Source of the DNA: an uncultured Pseudoalteromonas sp. | Lineage (GTDB): Bacteria; Pseudomonadota; Gammaproteobacteria; Enterobacterales; Alteromonadaceae | DNA length: 43,677 nucleotides | Assembly (NCBI GenBank): GCA_947493455.1 | Contig: CANLRB010000029.1 | Span: forward strand, 1 to 43,677 | Direction of reading: 5' to 3' | In this document: piece after piece, positions 33,735-43,677 of the stretch | How positions within the stretch are numbered: the stretch's first letter is position 1 | How the letters are laid out: each line of letters begins with the position of its first letter | Notes under the pieces: generated by a model | Told to the model about the DNA's origin: nothing | Databases searched by the model: none | The model's input: only the letters and a program-made list of their open reading frames with translations | Translations under genes and position numbers: made by a program

Positions 33735-35225
33735 ATGACAGTTAACAACAGCGCTAATTTACCACATTTCGCATACAGCGCCCAACAAGTAAAACAAAAT
33801 GAAGCCTTAGTTGCAAAGCAGCAAGGAATTGAGATGTATAGCTTAATGCATGATGCCGCTACCGCGGTATTTAAATGTATTTATCGCCACAGTGCGGATG
33901 TGCGCTCAGTATGTATTGTCGCGGGCGGCGGGAACAACGCGGGTGATGGTTATTTAACGGGTAAATTGGCATTGTTGGCAGGTCTTGAGGTGAGTTTAGT
34001 CGCAGTTAAACCTGCTGTTAATCTAAGCGGTGACGCGGCACTTGCTCGCGATGAATTTATTGCTGCAGGTGGTGAGATACTCGACTATGACGAGCAGCAA
34101 ATGTTGCCGCAATGCGACGTCTTAGTTGATGCGTTATTAGGCATCGGGTTTTCAGGTGCATTGAGCGAACAATACCAAAAGGTGATAGAAAAAATTAACC
34201 TGTCTAATGCGGTTGTTTACAGTGTAGATTTACCCTCTGGCCTCAATGCAACAACGGGGCTAGTTTCAAGCCCAACTGTTTTAGCTGATCATACAGTAAG
34301 TTTTATTGCCCTTAAGCAAGGTTTGCTCACTGGCAACGCAAAGCAAGTTGTAGGGCAGCTTGATTTTTGTGGTTTACAATTGGCCGATGCATTTCAGCAA
34401 GCGGTACCAAGTTCAGTTTCTTATTTGCCATATGAAATACTGCAGCAGTCGTTACCAAAACGCCAAACAATTGGTTATAAAAATAGTTACGGGCATGTAC
34501 TCATTGTGGCGGGAAATCGCGGTATGGCGGGCGCCGCGAGATTGAGTGCGGAGGCCTGTTTGCGAAGTGGTGCAGGGCTTGTTTCGGTGTTGACCCATAG
34601 TGATAATGTGAGTGCAGTATTGCAGGGCCGCTATGAGCTAATGGTGCACGGTTTTACATCACATGAACAGGCTCAAACACTGCTCAACAACGTCGATGTG
34701 GTGGTATTAGGTCCAGGGTTGGGTCAAGATGACTGGGCGCAAACGTTATGGCAGTTGTGTATTAAGGTTAATAAACCCATAGTGATGGATGCGGATGGTC
34801 TCAATTTATTGGCACAATCAAAGATTCGCATCAATCAGCTCGTCGTGACGCCACATATAGGTGAAGCAGCGCGACTACTCGGTGTGAACAAAAATGAAAT
34901 CGAACTAACTCGTTTTTCAACAGTCCAGACTATTGTGTCACAATATAATGCGGTATGTGTTTTAAAAGGGCCGGGTAGCTTAGTGAGTGATGTTACGCGC
35001 ACTAATATAAATCGCTCCGGTTGTGTTGCGATGGCAAGTGCTGGGATGGGAGACGTTTTATCTGGTATAATCGCGGCGTTTATTGGTCAAGGTATGGCGC
35101 TTTATGAGGCGACGTCGCTTGCGGTGTCACTGCATGGGTATGCTGGCGAGTGCGCGGCAGAGCATGGCGCACGCGGAATGTTGGCCAGTGATTTATTTCC
35201 ATATATTCGAAAACTAATAGATTAA
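33735..35225 (+). CDS. nnr: Bifunctional NAD(P)H-hydrate epimerase / ADP-dependent NAD(P)H-hydrate dehydratase
   Basis: 496 residues from the ATG at 33735, which has AGGTG 5-6 bases upstream; an ATG ten codons earlier overlaps the queG start region. It repairs damaged NAD(P)H hydrates. The N-terminal YjeF_N epimerase domain (about 1-215) has 'VAGGGNNAGDGYLTGKLA' and 'VDALLGIGFSG'. The C-terminal ribokinase-like dehydratase domain (about 225-490) has 'GYKNSYGHVLIVAGNRGMAGAA', 'LGPGLGQDDW' and the catalytic 'GMGDVLSGIIAA'. tsaE follows after 10 bases, so it heads the long nnr-tsaE-amiB-mutL-miaA unit. Confidence 0.97.
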   Translation: MTVNNSANLPHFAYSAQQVKQNEALVAKQQGIEMYSLMHDAATAVFKCIYRHSADVRSVCIVAGGGNNAGDGYLTGKLALLAGLEVSLVAVKPAVNLSGDAALARDEFIAAGGEILDYDEQQMLPQCDVLVDALLGIGFSGALSEQYQKVIEKINLSNAVVYSVDLPSGLNATTGLVSSPTVLADHTVSFIALKQGLLTGNAKQVVGQLDFCGLQLADAFQQAVPSSVSYLPYEILQQSLPKRQTIGYKNSYGHVLIVAGNRGMAGAARLSAEACLRSGAGLVSVLTHSDNVSAVLQGRYELMVHGFTSHEQAQTLLNNVDVVVLGPGLGQDDWAQTLWQLCIKVNKPIVMDADGLNLLAQSKIRINQLVVTPHIGEAARLLGVNKNEIELTRFSTVQTIVSQYNAVCVLKGPGSLVSDVTRTNINRSGCVAMASAGMGDVLSGIIAAFIGQGMALYEATSLAVSLHGYAGECAAEHGARGMLASDLFPYIRKLID

Positions 35226-35235
35226 CGGAGCGACA

Positions 35236-35706
35236 ATGACAAAGCTGTATGGCGCACAACTTGCTGACGAAACGGCCACAGTGGCGATGGGTGAAAAGCT
35301 TGCTCAGGCAATTACTAATGGTGCAGTTATATACCTACACGGAGATTTGGGTGCAGGAAAAACAACACTCACCCGTGGTGTGGTTAGACAGTTTGGTCAT
35401 TCAGGGAAGGTTAAAAGTCCAACCTATACGCTAGTTGAACCATATGAACTGACGAATACTAATATCTATCACTTTGATTTATATCGCTTAGCGGATCCTG
35501 AAGAACTGGAGTTTATGGGGATCAGAGACTATTTTAACGATAGTGCGATTTGTTTGATCGAGTGGCCTGAAAAAGGGGCTGGCCTACTTGCATCGGCCGA
35601 TCTAGAGATTACAATGGAATATGTTGATCTCGAACGTAAAATTACCGTAATTAGTACCAGCGATAAAGGTGCAAAAATAATAAATAATCTAATAAATGAT
35701 GCGTAA
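35236..35706 (+). CDS. tsaE: tRNA threonylcarbamoyladenosine biosynthesis ATPase TsaE
   Basis: 156 residues. The P-loop 'GDLGAGKTTLTRG', 'KSPTYTLVEPYE' and 'HFDLYRLADPEELEFMG' are diagnostic. It is the ATPase that resets the TsaB-TsaD complex in making t6A37 on ANN-decoding tRNAs. GGAG is 8 bases before the ATG. Its last 11 bases overlap amiB, so translation is coupled. The nnr-tsaE-amiB order is the standard gammaproteobacterial one. Confidence 0.97.
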   Translation: MTKLYGAQLADETATVAMGEKLAQAITNGAVIYLHGDLGAGKTTLTRGVVRQFGHSGKVKSPTYTLVEPYELTNTNIYHFDLYRLADPEELEFMGIRDYFNDSAICLIEWPEKGAGLLASADLEITMEYVDLERKITVISTSDKGAKIINNLINDA

Positions 35707-37036
35707 CTTACTAAATAAATTAATATTTATAGTTTTACTAAGCGGGACTTTTATTGTCCAAGCTAAAAATAACATATCCGGGATGCGTGTATGGCCTTCG
35801 CCAGAAAGCACTCGGGTTGTATTTGATATGTCGGAAAAACCGGATTACAAATACTTTATGTTAAAAAATCCATTGCGCTTAGTGGTGGATTTAAAAAATA
35901 CCAGTAAAGCCAAACAGGCGTTTCCAGAGATTTCAGACAATCATCGACTGTTAAAAAAAATTCGCTATTCGACCGCAAAATATAAAGGTTCGACCCGTTT
36001 AGTATTTGAACTCACAGAACCAGTTAAACCTGTCATTTTTTCGCTCGCGCCAGCGGGGCCGTATAAAGATCGCCTTGTTTTTGATCTATATAGCAAAAAT
36101 AAAGGTGCATCGAAGCAGGAAAAGGCTGTAGCCAAAAACCGTGATATCAGTGGTGATCGTGATATCGTCATTGCGGTTGTTGCTGGGCATGGTGGTGAAG
36201 ATCCAGGGTCAATTGGTCCATCAGGTGTATATGAAAAAACCGTCACATTGCAAATTGCAAAGCGTTTGGCATCAAAAATAAACGCCGAAAAAGGCATGAA
36301 AGCCGTCTTGCCTAGAACCGGTGATTACTATGTTAAATTAAATACACGGACCGAACGTGCCCGTAAAAAGAATGCTGACTTTTTAATTTCGATTCATGCC
36401 GATGCCTTTCGAACACCACAACCACGCGGTGCATCAGTGTGGGTGCTATCACTGCGTCGCGCTAATACTGAAGTGGGTAAATGGCTCGAAAACCGTGAGC
36501 AACACTCAGAATTGCTCGGTGGTGCAGCAGATGTATTAAAAGATACGCAAAAAGAAAAATATTTAGCGCAAGCACTGCTCGATATGTCGATGGATCACTC
36601 AATGAAAACAGGCTTTGAAGTGGCGGATGACCTGATTGGTGAACTAAAAAAAGTCACTAAAATGCATAAAAAAACGCCACAGGCAGCGAGTTTTGCTGTG
36701 CTTAAGTCGCCGGATATTCCGTCTATTTTGGTTGAAACAGGTTTTATTTCTAACCCAACTGAAGAAAGATTATTACAGAACAAGCGTCATCAAGAAAAAT
36801 TAGCCGCGGCGATTTTCACGTCGGTTAAAAACTATTTTAAACAAAATCCGCCTGATGATTCGTACTACGCAAAAGTAAAAGCGAATAAGCCTAAAAAACA
36901 TAAGGTGCGCTCTGGAGAGTCCCTCAGCGTATTGGCAAGTCGTTATGGCGTTTCCATTAAAGCCCTTAAACAAGCAAACAAGCTCAAGTCAAATACCTTG
37001 TTCATCGGTCAGGACCTGACCATTCCGAGAGGTTAA
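35696..37036 (+). CDS. amiB: N-acetylmuramoyl-L-alanine amidase AmiB
   Basis: 446 residues. The signal peptide ends near 'SGTFIVQAK'. An AMIN domain (about 25-125; '[16 protein letters not shown]') directs it to the septum, and the zinc-dependent Amidase_3 domain (about 150-375) has '[10 protein letters not shown]' (His), 'ISIHADAF' (His) and '[12 protein letters not shown]' (catalytic Glu). One LysM domain closes the protein (about 398-444; '[19 protein letters not shown]'). It splits septal peptidoglycan during cell separation and is normally activated by EnvC/NlpD-type LytM proteins. The start overlaps tsaE and the stop is one base before mutL. Confidence 0.95.
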   Translation: MMRNLLNKLIFIVLLSGTFIVQAKNNISGMRVWPSPESTRVVFDMSEKPDYKYFMLKNPLRLVVDLKNTSKAKQAFPEISDNHRLLKKIRYSTAKYKGSTRLVFELTEPVKPVIFSLAPAGPYKDRLVFDLYSKNKGASKQEKAVAKNRDISGDRDIVIAVVAGHGGEDPGSIGPSGVYEKTVTLQIAKRLASKINAEKGMKAVLPRTGDYYVKLNTRTERARKKNADFLISIHADAFRTPQPRGASVWVLSLRRANTEVGKWLENREQHSELLGGAADVLKDTQKEKYLAQALLDMSMDHSMKTGFEVADDLIGELKKVTKMHKKTPQAASFAVLKSPDIPSILVETGFISNPTEERLLQNKRHQEKLAAAIFTSVKNYFKQNPPDDSYYAKVKANKPKKHKVRSGESLSVLASRYGVSIKALKQANKLKSNTLFIGQDLTIPRG

Positions 37037-37037
37037 T

Positions 37038-38852
37038 ATGACAATAGAAATTCTTCCTGCGCGATTGGCAAACCAAATCGCGGCAGGAGAGGTGGTTGAA
37101 CGACCTGCATCCGTAGTTAAAGAGCTTGTTGAAAATAGCTTAGACGCGGGTGCAACGCGAATTAATATTGATATTGAACGCGGTGGTCATAAGTTAATAC
37201 GTATCCGCGATAACGGCTCGGGGATTGATAAGCAAGAACTAGGTCTTGCTTTGTCGCGTCATGCGACCAGTAAAGTAAAATCTCTCGATGATCTTGAGCA
37301 TATAATGTCGCTGGGTTTTCGTGGTGAAGCTTTGGCGAGTATCAGCTCTGTCTCGCGTTTAACATTAAGCTCAAAGCCGGCAAATCAAGAAGAAGCGTGG
37401 CAAGCTTATGCTGAAGGACGCGATATGGCGGTACAGATTAAACCGACCGCACACCCAAATGGCACCACCATTGAAGTAGCTGATCTCTTTTTTAATACGC
37501 CTGCTCGGCGCAAGTTTTTGCGCACTGAAAAAACTGAATTTCACCATATTGATGAATTAATCAAGCGTATCGCGCTGAGCCGTTTTGATGTCGCTATCAC
37601 CCTAAAACACAATGGCAAGGTGGTACGTCAGTATCGTCCGCAAGTCGACTCATCGATGTTAGTTAAGCGGGTTGCGCAAGTGGCTGGCAATGTATTTAAT
37701 GAACAAGCGCTTTATTTAGAATCTGGTGATGCTTCGCTGAACATTTATGGTTGGGTATTGCCATTGGGGTTGGCAACAGATCCGCAGTATACCTATGTCA
37801 ACGGCCGCATGATGCGTGATAAATTGATGTTGCACGCCATTCGCCAAGCGTTTGAAGAAGCAAGTCCAGGTTGTAATATACCAGCATTTGTTCTCTATTT
37901 AACGATAGATCCCAAACAAGTTGACGTGAATGTGCACCCGGCGAAGCATGAAGTGCGTTTTCATCAAGGCCGTTTAGTCCACGATTTTATTATTCAGGCA
38001 GTCAAACAAGCAGTTGAACCGGAACAATTAGTCGCAGTTAATCAAACCAATAACATGTCTGACTATGACGCTGACAGTAGTACAGTTGAGCCGTCACTGT
38101 TTCAAGGGAACTCGACAAATAATGCATCTGTAAATAGCGCTGATCATTATGCTAGTGGCGGTTACCGAGCAAGTGCTCCATCGAGTTCGCGATCTTCAAC
38201 TACCCATGCGCAACAACACAGCGTTAATGCCTTTTATCAGGGCATTGCTGAGCAACGAGCACAATTTTTTGATGAGCCAAATGCAACAAATAACGACCTA
38301 GAAGCTGTACCTCAAGTTCAACAAACCCAGGTTATGGCACTTAGGGATGGCTACTGTTTAATAGAGCAAGAACAGTTTGCTTACGCCGCAAATTTACGCG
38401 GGCTGTTACCTGATTTTTGGCAGCAGCAAATTAGCAAAGATGGTCAATTAGTTGCAAAAGCGTTGTTGTTGCCAGTACGGATTAATGTGTCTGAAGATAT
38501 TGTCAATAACATTGAACAGCAAAACTCCTGGTTAGAAATTATCGGCTTTGATATTCAATTGGCAAAACAATTTATTTTGATAAAAAAAGTGCCACTAGAT
38601 ATTTATCATCTCGATGTGAGTGCTGCCATTGATCATTTGATTGATTTTCTACAAACGTCGCCACAGCAATTGGAACAATGGCTTAAATGGCAACATTCAC
38701 TTATACAGCAATCACACATTTCGGCCAAACTGACGCAAGATTTAGTTCATTTCGTTATAAATGAGCCACAATATATTGAACGCTTGAGTCAGAAAGCTGT
38801 TAAAATTGATTTAGCCCCCTATTTAGAGCAAATTGAGCAAGTAAGTGAGTAA
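37038..38852 (+). CDS. mutL: DNA mismatch repair protein MutL
   Basis: 604 residues. The GHKL ATPase motifs are intact: '[11 protein letters not shown]' (Mg-binding Glu/Asn), 'DNGSGI' and '[10 protein letters not shown]'. '[12 protein letters not shown]' ends the N-terminal half. A Ser/Asn/Gln-rich linker (about 340-425) leads to the C-terminal dimerisation domain. That domain lacks the DQHAx2Ex4E endonuclease motif, as expected for bacteria that nick with MutH after methyl-directed strand choice. The last 8 bases overlap miaA. Confidence 0.98.
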   Translation: MTIEILPARLANQIAAGEVVERPASVVKELVENSLDAGATRINIDIERGGHKLIRIRDNGSGIDKQELGLALSRHATSKVKSLDDLEHIMSLGFRGEALASISSVSRLTLSSKPANQEEAWQAYAEGRDMAVQIKPTAHPNGTTIEVADLFFNTPARRKFLRTEKTEFHHIDELIKRIALSRFDVAITLKHNGKVVRQYRPQVDSSMLVKRVAQVAGNVFNEQALYLESGDASLNIYGWVLPLGLATDPQYTYVNGRMMRDKLMLHAIRQAFEEASPGCNIPAFVLYLTIDPKQVDVNVHPAKHEVRFHQGRLVHDFIIQAVKQAVEPEQLVAVNQTNNMSDYDADSSTVEPSLFQGNSTNNASVNSADHYASGGYRASAPSSSRSSTTHAQQHSVNAFYQGIAEQRAQFFDEPNATNNDLEAVPQVQQTQVMALRDGYCLIEQEQFAYAANLRGLLPDFWQQQISKDGQLVAKALLLPVRINVSEDIVNNIEQQNSWLEIIGFDIQLAKQFILIKKVPLDIYHLDVSAAIDHLIDFLQTSPQQLEQWLKWQHSLIQQSHISAKLTQDLVHFVINEPQYIERLSQKAVKIDLAPYLEQIEQVSE

Positions 38853-39765
38853 GTTACCAGTTATTTTTATTATGGGACCGACGGCCTCCGGTAAAACCGA
38901 TTTGGCCATCTCTTTGTGCCAACACCTTAACACAGAAGTCATTAGTGTGGACTCGGCATTGATTTATAAAGGTATGGATATCGGTACTGCCACACCAAAT
39001 GCAGCAGAACTCGCATTAGCACCGCATCGCTTAATTGACTTTTTAGACCCAAGTGAATCTTACTCTGCGGCCGATTTTAGAAATGACGCTCTGCGACATA
39101 TTGCTGACTTACATCAGCAAGGAAAAGTGCCATTATTAGTGGGTGGCACTATGATGTACTTTAAGGCATTGCTAGAAGGGATTTCGCCACTGCCTAATGC
39201 TGATGCGAATGTGCGCAAGCAACTAGAGCAAGAAGCAAGCGAAAAAGGCTGGCCGGCACTGCATGCTGAATTAGCAAAAGTGGATGTGGATGCGGCATCA
39301 CGTATTAACGAAAATGATTCTCAGCGAATTAATCGGGCATTGGAGGTTTATCGTATAACGGGTAAACCTATGTCAGAGCTACAGAAAATCAAATCTGAGC
39401 CATTGCCATTTGAGGTGCATCAGTTTGCGATTACACCGAGCGATCGCAGTGTGTTACATCAGCGAATTGAAAAAAGATTTAAAATAATGCTCGAGCAGGG
39501 TTTTGAAAACGAAGTATTGACCCTATATAAGAGAAATGACTTACATGTTGATTTGCCTTCGATTCGTTGCGTAGGTTATCGCCAAATGTGGGATTATTTG
39601 GCAGGTGATATAGACTATGACGAAATGGTATTTCGCGGCGTTGCCGCAACGAGGCAGTTAGCGAAACGCCAATTAACGTGGTTACGTAGTTGGCAAAATG
39701 TCACTTGGCTTGAATCAGGTAATCTCGAAGAAAACTTGCAACGTGTGTTAAGTTCGCTAAGCTAA
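38845..39765 (+). CDS. miaA: tRNA dimethylallyltransferase
   Basis: 306 residues. The P-loop '[14 protein letters not shown]' is at the N-terminus, followed by '[18 protein letters not shown]', '[13 protein letters not shown]' and '[19 protein letters not shown]'. It adds the dimethylallyl group to A37 of tRNAs reading UNN codons. It overlaps mutL by 8 bases, so it belongs to the same transcript. An AT-rich 89-bp gap before hfq may hold an additional hfq promoter, although I cannot place it securely. Confidence 0.98.
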   Translation: MSKLPVIFIMGPTASGKTDLAISLCQHLNTEVISVDSALIYKGMDIGTATPNAAELALAPHRLIDFLDPSESYSAADFRNDALRHIADLHQQGKVPLLVGGTMMYFKALLEGISPLPNADANVRKQLEQEASEKGWPALHAELAKVDVDAASRINENDSQRINRALEVYRITGKPMSELQKIKSEPLPFEVHQFAITPSDRSVLHQRIEKRFKIMLEQGFENEVLTLYKRNDLHVDLPSIRCVGYRQMWDYLAGDIDYDEMVFRGVAATRQLAKRQLTWLRSWQNVTWLESGNLEENLQRVLSSLS

Positions 39766-39854
39766 TAATAATTGGGCAGTAAAACTAATTGAATTCACTA
39801 AAATTAAAAATTAATGAATTTTAAAAATAACACCTAGAACTAAGGAAAATAACA

Positions 39855-40112
39855 ATGGCAAAGGGCCAATCATTACAAGACCCATTTTTAAACGCGTTAC
39901 GCCGTGAGCGCATTCCCGTTTCTATTTATTTAGTTAATGGCATTAAATTACAAGGCAAAATTCAGTCATTTGACCAATTTGTCATTTTACTTGAAAACAC
40001 AGTAAACCAAATGGTTTACAAACACGCAATTTCGACCGTAGTACCAGCACGTGCGATTAATTTCCACGCTGCGCAAGGTACAGACTCAGAAGAAGAGAGC
40101 GGTAATTTTTAA
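39855..40112 (+). CDS. hfq: RNA chaperone Hfq
   Basis: 85 residues, a short-tailed Hfq. The Sm1 motif ('[32 protein letters not shown]') and the Sm2 motif with '[10 protein letters not shown]' are complete, including Gln8, Phe42 and the 'YKH' of the proximal RNA site. The C-terminal tail after residue 70 is only about 15 residues and acidic (DSEEESGNF). Hfq hexamers pair small RNAs with mRNAs. AAGGAA lies 7-8 bases before the ATG. Confidence 0.98.
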   Translation: MAKGQSLQDPFLNALRRERIPVSIYLVNGIKLQGKIQSFDQFVILLENTVNQMVYKHAISTVVPARAINFHAAQGTDSEEESGNF

Positions 40113-40128
40113 TATAGGAGCATAATGC

Positions 40129-41418
40129 TTGTTTGACCGTTATGAAGCCGGTGAACAGGCAGTCTTAGTTCATATTGAGTTTCCACAAGAAGGCGATCGA
40201 GAAGATCTGCAAGAATTGGAAATGCTCGTTTCTTCAGCTGGTGTAAACACGTTGGCGGTTGTGCAAGGCAGCCGTCAGTCTCCGCATGCAAAGTTTTTTG
40301 TGGGCAGTGGTAAAGCTGAAGAAATCGCTGAGATTGTCAAAATCCATAACGCAGATGTGATCATCTTTAACCATGAGTTGTCTCCATCCCAAGAACGTAA
40401 TCTCGAAGCTGTTTGTCAGTGCCGAGTGCTCGACCGTACCAGTTTAATTCTTGATATTTTTGCTCAGCGTGCACGAACCCATGAAGGTAAATTGCAAGTG
40501 GAACTCGCTCAGTTACGCCATATTTCAACGCGACTCATTCGCGGTTGGACGCACTTAGAACGACAAAAAGGCGGGATTGGCTTGCGTGGACCGGGTGAAA
40601 CTCAGCTTGAAACCGACCGACGCCTGATCCGCGGTAAAATTAAGAGTATTTTAAAGCGTCTTGAAAAAGTAGCAAAGCAACGTGAACAAGGTCGTAGAGC
40701 GCGTAACCGCAATGAAGTACCAACCGTATCGTTAGTTGGCTATACCAACGCCGGAAAATCAACCTTGTTTAATCGTATTACCGATGCTGATGTGTACGCC
40801 GCAGACCAACTGTTTGCAACACTTGATCCGACTCTTCGTAAAATTGATGTGCCGGATTTAGGAGCAACTATTTTAGCAGATACTGTTGGTTTTATACGCC
40901 ATTTGCCGCATGACCTAGTTGCCGCATTTAAATCGACCTTAGCGGAAACCCGCGAAGCCGATTTGCAACTGCATGTGATTGATGTTGCCGATAATCGCCG
41001 TCAAGAAAATATTGAACAAGTACAAGCGGTATTAGAAGAAATTGAAGCGGATGAAGTACCGCAATTACTGATCTATAACAAAATTGATTTGGTTGAAGAA
41101 ATTCAACCTAGAATAGATAGAGACGATCAAGGCAAGCCAATCCGTGTATGGGTGTCAGCGCAAACAGGGCAAGGCTGTGAATTGGTGCTTGATGCGATAG
41201 GTGAATGTCTTGCAGAACAAATGTTTCACAATACGCTTGCCGTGCCACCGCGTTTTGGTGCGTTGCAGGGCGCATTTTATCGCCTGAATGCAGTGCAAAA
41301 AGAAAGCTACGATGAAATGGGCAACTGGCTACTTGATGTGCGAGTACCTCAATCAGATTGGAATAAACTCAAAAAAGAGTTTGGTGACGAAATAGAAGAA
41401 TTTATTATCGCAACTTAG
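40129..41418 (+). CDS. hflX: Ribosome-associated GTPase HflX
   Basis: 429 residues. The N-terminal HflX domain begins 'FDRYEAGEQAVLVHIEF' and is followed by a helical linker with 'RGPGETQLETDRR'. The G domain has 'GYTNAGKSTLFN' (G1), 'DTVGFIRHLP' (G3) and 'YNKIDL' (G4). It splits stalled or heat-damaged ribosomes. The start is TTG at 40129, as I recall for E. coli, with AGGAG 8 bases upstream. A three-codon frame ATG-CTT-GTT-TGA (40125-40136) overlaps the TTG in another frame and is too short to be the gene start. Confidence 0.96.
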   Translation: MFDRYEAGEQAVLVHIEFPQEGDREDLQELEMLVSSAGVNTLAVVQGSRQSPHAKFFVGSGKAEEIAEIVKIHNADVIIFNHELSPSQERNLEAVCQCRVLDRTSLILDIFAQRARTHEGKLQVELAQLRHISTRLIRGWTHLERQKGGIGLRGPGETQLETDRRLIRGKIKSILKRLEKVAKQREQGRRARNRNEVPTVSLVGYTNAGKSTLFNRITDADVYAADQLFATLDPTLRKIDVPDLGATILADTVGFIRHLPHDLVAAFKSTLAETREADLQLHVIDVADNRRQENIEQVQAVLEEIEADEVPQLLIYNKIDLVEEIQPRIDRDDQGKPIRVWVSAQTGQGCELVLDAIGECLAEQMFHNTLAVPPRFGALQGAFYRLNAVQKESYDEMGNWLLDVRVPQSDWNKLKKEFGDEIEEFIIAT

Positions 41419-41530
41419 TATTTTGACCTATGTAATGTTTGTTTACGTAAATTAATTATGAATTCCCCTGAGGTTTTGGTAAATTTAACTAAGTATTATT
41501 TTTTAATTTTGATAACAACGGAGTAGAGCT

Positions 41531-42694
41531 ATGGCCTGGAACGAGCCGGGTAACAATGGCAATGATAAAGATCCTTGGAAAAATAAAGGCGGTCGCGACC
41601 AAGGGCCACCTGATTTAGAAGAGGTATTTCGCAAATATGGTGACCGTTTTGGTGGTATTTTTGGCGGTGGCAAAGGCAATAAAAATGGCGGTGTAAGCGG
41701 CCCTGCTTTTGCGTTTGTGGTAGTTATTGCAATCGTTGTATGGGCAATCAGTGGTTTTTACACAGTAAAAGAAGCTGAACGCGGAATTATTTTACGTTTT
41801 GGTGAATATCACGATGTGGCACAACCAGGCCTGCGTTGGAAAATGACCTTTGTTGATCGCGTTATTCCTATCAACATTGAAGCGGTACGGTCGCTTTCTG
41901 CATCTGGTTTTATGCTGACTGAAGACGAAAACTTAGTGAGTGTTGAGTTTGTTGTGCAGTATCGTGTTACTGACCCACATGCGTATCGTTTTAGTGTGAC
42001 GGACGCAGATCACAGCTTACAACAAGCTTTAGACAGTGCGTTACGCTATGTTGTTGGTCACGATAAAATGGACAATGTGTTGACCAAAGGTCGTGAAGAA
42101 GTACGTCAACGCACACGCGAAGAGCTGGAAAAAATTATTCAGCCATATAACTTAGGTATTACGTTGATGGATGTGAACTTTAAAGATGCGCGTCCGCCAA
42201 GTGAAGTAAAAGATGCCTTTGATGACGCAATCGCAGCGCAAGAAGATGAAGAGCGTTTTATTCGTGAAGCAGAAGCGTATGCTCGTGAAATTGAACCACG
42301 TGCACGTGGTCGAGTTACACGTATGACGCAAGAAGCTGAAGCATACAAAGAGCGAGTGACACTCGAAGCGCAAGGTGAAATCGCCCGTTTTGAAAAGTTA
42401 CTTCCTGAGTACGCAGCTGCAAAAGAAGTTACACGTCAACGCTTGTACTTAGAAGCAATGGAAGAAGTTCTTGGCAGCACGTCAAAAGTACTTGTTGATG
42501 TAAAGGGCGGCAACAATATGATGTATTTACCGCTTGATAAGATGATTAACTCTTCAGGTGCACCTGCACGTGTAAAACGTACTGACGACGTACAAAACTT
42601 ACGTGAACAGTCAACTTCATCGCACAATAGCCAAGTCAATAAAGCAGATGGTCGATATGCAACTGATCGCTATCAACAAGGGAGATACAATTAA
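41531..42694 (+). CDS. hflK: FtsH protease modulator HflK
   Basis: 387 residues. A glycine/asparagine-rich cytoplasmic N-terminus ('EPGNNGNDKDPWKNKGG') is followed by one membrane span at about 55-78 ('AFAFVVVIAIVVWAISGFY') and an SPFH/band-7 domain (about 80-300) facing the periplasm. With HflC it forms the cage around FtsH that controls membrane-protein degradation. GGAG lies 8 bases before the ATG. The stop overlaps the hflC start by one base. The 112-bp gap after hflX is AT-rich and may hold a promoter. Confidence 0.98.
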   Translation: MAWNEPGNNGNDKDPWKNKGGRDQGPPDLEEVFRKYGDRFGGIFGGGKGNKNGGVSGPAFAFVVVIAIVVWAISGFYTVKEAERGIILRFGEYHDVAQPGLRWKMTFVDRVIPINIEAVRSLSASGFMLTEDENLVSVEFVVQYRVTDPHAYRFSVTDADHSLQQALDSALRYVVGHDKMDNVLTKGREEVRQRTREELEKIIQPYNLGITLMDVNFKDARPPSEVKDAFDDAIAAQEDEERFIREAEAYAREIEPRARGRVTRMTQEAEAYKERVTLEAQGEIARFEKLLPEYAAAKEVTRQRLYLEAMEEVLGSTSKVLVDVKGGNNMMYLPLDKMINSSGAPARVKRTDDVQNLREQSTSSHNSQVNKADGRYATDRYQQGRYN

Positions 42695-43572
42695 TGAAAA
42701 ACTTTAGTTTAATCCTTGTTTTGGCCGCTGTCGCATTGCTGTTTTCATCTGTCTTTGTGGTTTCTGAAGGTGAGCGTGCGATCGTGCTTGAATTCAGTAA
42801 AGTGAAAAAAGATAGCAACGATGAAGCGGTTGTTTATGGCCCAGGTTTACAGTTTAAAGTGCCGTTTATTTCTCAAGTGAGAAAATTAGACGCACGTATT
42901 CAAACGCTAGATGGTGCGCCAGATCGCTTTGTAACAAGTGAGAAAAAAGACTTAATTGTTGACTCATATGTTAAGTGGCGTGTTAAAGACTTTAGTGCAT
43001 TTTATCTGCGCGCGCGTGGCGACAAGCAATATGCTGAACCGCTACTGCAACAGAAAGTAAACAATGGGCTGAGAACTAACTTCGGTGCACGAACGATTCA
43101 AGAGATTGTATCGGGTGAACGTAGTGAGTTGATGGCCGATGCACTTACGCAAGCTGCAGAAAGTGCGAATGAGCTTGGTATTGAAGTTATCGACGTGCGT
43201 GTTAAGCAAATTAATTTACCAGCAGAAGTGAGTAACTCGATATTCCAACGTATGCGCGCTGAGCGTACCGCTGTTGCTAAAGAGCACCGTTCTGAAGGTA
43301 AAGAGAAAGCTGAAGAAATACGCGCAAATGTTGACCGCCGTGTTACCGTGATGTTGGCGGATGCAGAGCGTAATGCGCGTTCTGTACGTGGTCAAGGTGA
43401 TGCGGATGCTGCCAAAATTTATGCTGAAGCCTACGATAAAGACGCTGAGTTTTATAGCTTCTTACGTAGCTTAGACGCGTATAAAGCGACATTTAAAGAC
43501 AAAAATGACATGCTCGTATTAAGCCCAGATAGTGATTTCTTCAAATACATGAAGCAAACTAACGGCAAGTAA
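42694..43572 (+). CDS. hflC: FtsH protease modulator HflC
   Basis: 292 residues. An N-terminal membrane anchor ('LILVLAAVALLFSSVFVV') is followed by the SPFH domain ('SEGERAIVLEFSKV', 'YGPGLQFKVPFISQVRKLD') and a long helical part ('RAERTAVAKEHRSEGKEKAEEI', the typical flotillin-like charged helix). It partners HflK in the FtsH-HflKC complex. Its ATG shares a base with the hflK stop (TAATG), so the two subunits are translationally coupled. A terminator follows. Confidence 0.98.
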   Translation: MKNFSLILVLAAVALLFSSVFVVSEGERAIVLEFSKVKKDSNDEAVVYGPGLQFKVPFISQVRKLDARIQTLDGAPDRFVTSEKKDLIVDSYVKWRVKDFSAFYLRARGDKQYAEPLLQQKVNNGLRTNFGARTIQEIVSGERSELMADALTQAAESANELGIEVIDVRVKQINLPAEVSNSIFQRMRAERTAVAKEHRSEGKEKAEEIRANVDRRVTVMLADAERNARSVRGQGDADAAKIYAEAYDKDAEFYSFLRSLDAYKATFKDKNDMLVLSPDSDFFKYMKQTNGK

Positions 43573-43617
43573 TCGTCACTATAATAAAGCCCCGCAATTG
43601 CGCTGTCTTTCATACAC

Positions 43618-43650
43618 AAATCCCTCGATGAAAATCGGGGGATTTTTTTT
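43618..43650 (+). terminator. Rho-independent terminator of the hfq-hflXKC operon
   Basis: AAATCCCTCGAT (43618-43629) pairs with ATCGGGGGATTT (43634-43645) with one wobble pair and a 4-nt loop, followed by eight T residues. It lies about 45 bp after hflC. The last 27 bases of the window hold no recognisable feature. Confidence 0.92.
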
Positions 43651-43677
43651 GAACTTATTTTACATGGCTCGATCTGA

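Noticed and set aside
33705-33748. Longer starts for nnr (ATG at 33705) and queG (TTG at 33748)
   Set aside because: They would make the two divergent genes overlap, lack good ribosome sites, and add N-terminal residues absent from E. coli homologues.

Overview
This looks like a chromosomal piece of a marine gammaproteobacterium of the order Alteromonadales, most likely Pseudoalteromonas or a close relative. That is an inference from the AT-rich base composition, the protein sequences and the gene order. No RNA gene that would settle the genus lies in the window.

Two blocks of housekeeping genes frame the window. The left block is psd-rsgA (minus strand), orn (plus strand) and three identical tRNA-Gly(GCC) genes (8.86-12.28 kb). 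The right block is queG (minus), then nnr-tsaE-amiB-mutL-miaA-hfq-hflX-hflK-hflC (plus, 32.6-43.6 kb). In Escherichia coli these blocks are adjacent (psd-rsgA-orn-glyVXY-queG-nnr-tsaE-amiB-mutL-miaA-hfq-hflXKC). Here about 20 kb of other genes separate the tRNA-Gly array from queG, so the region behaves like an insertion hotspot beside tRNA genes.

From left to right: (1) 1-6.3 kb, the 3' part of a giant surface protein with about 13 Ig-like repeats, six of them on a 282-bp period, then cadherin-like, FG-GAP and DUF11-type modules and a GlyGly-CTERM-like tail. (2) 6.4-8.8 kb, two glycosyltransferases and a DUF2304 protein. (3) 8.86-11.5 kb, psd, rsgA and orn. (4) 11.55-12.49 kb, the tRNA-Gly array, interleaved with degenerate tRNA halves and a 222-bp direct repeat. 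(5) 12.6-26.3 kb, mixed accessory and metabolic genes: prkB, a secreted protein, a tyrosine-recombinase-like protein lacking most catalytic residues, an FAD amine-oxidase-like enzyme with a GNAT acetyltransferase, DUF2750, a GST, a parvulin PPIase, a 57-residue protein, a secreted glutathione peroxidase, an AraC regulator, a succinate-semialdehyde dehydrogenase, a DUF1289 protein and a two-component pair. (6) 26.66-32.5 kb, an orphan type VI secretion effector module: a PAAR-like DUF4150 protein, a 1283-residue effector with MIX-type motifs and a hydrophobic segment, and a membrane protein that is probably its immunity partner. (7) 32.6-43.6 kb, the queG/nnr...hflC block.

The most interesting parts are the tRNA-Gly array with its tRNA relics, the orphan type VI effector module with an unusual PAAR-like carrier, the catalytically stripped recombinase near the tRNA array, and a response regulator with an output region I cannot assign. 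I see no CRISPR array, insertion sequence, prophage or complete defence system.
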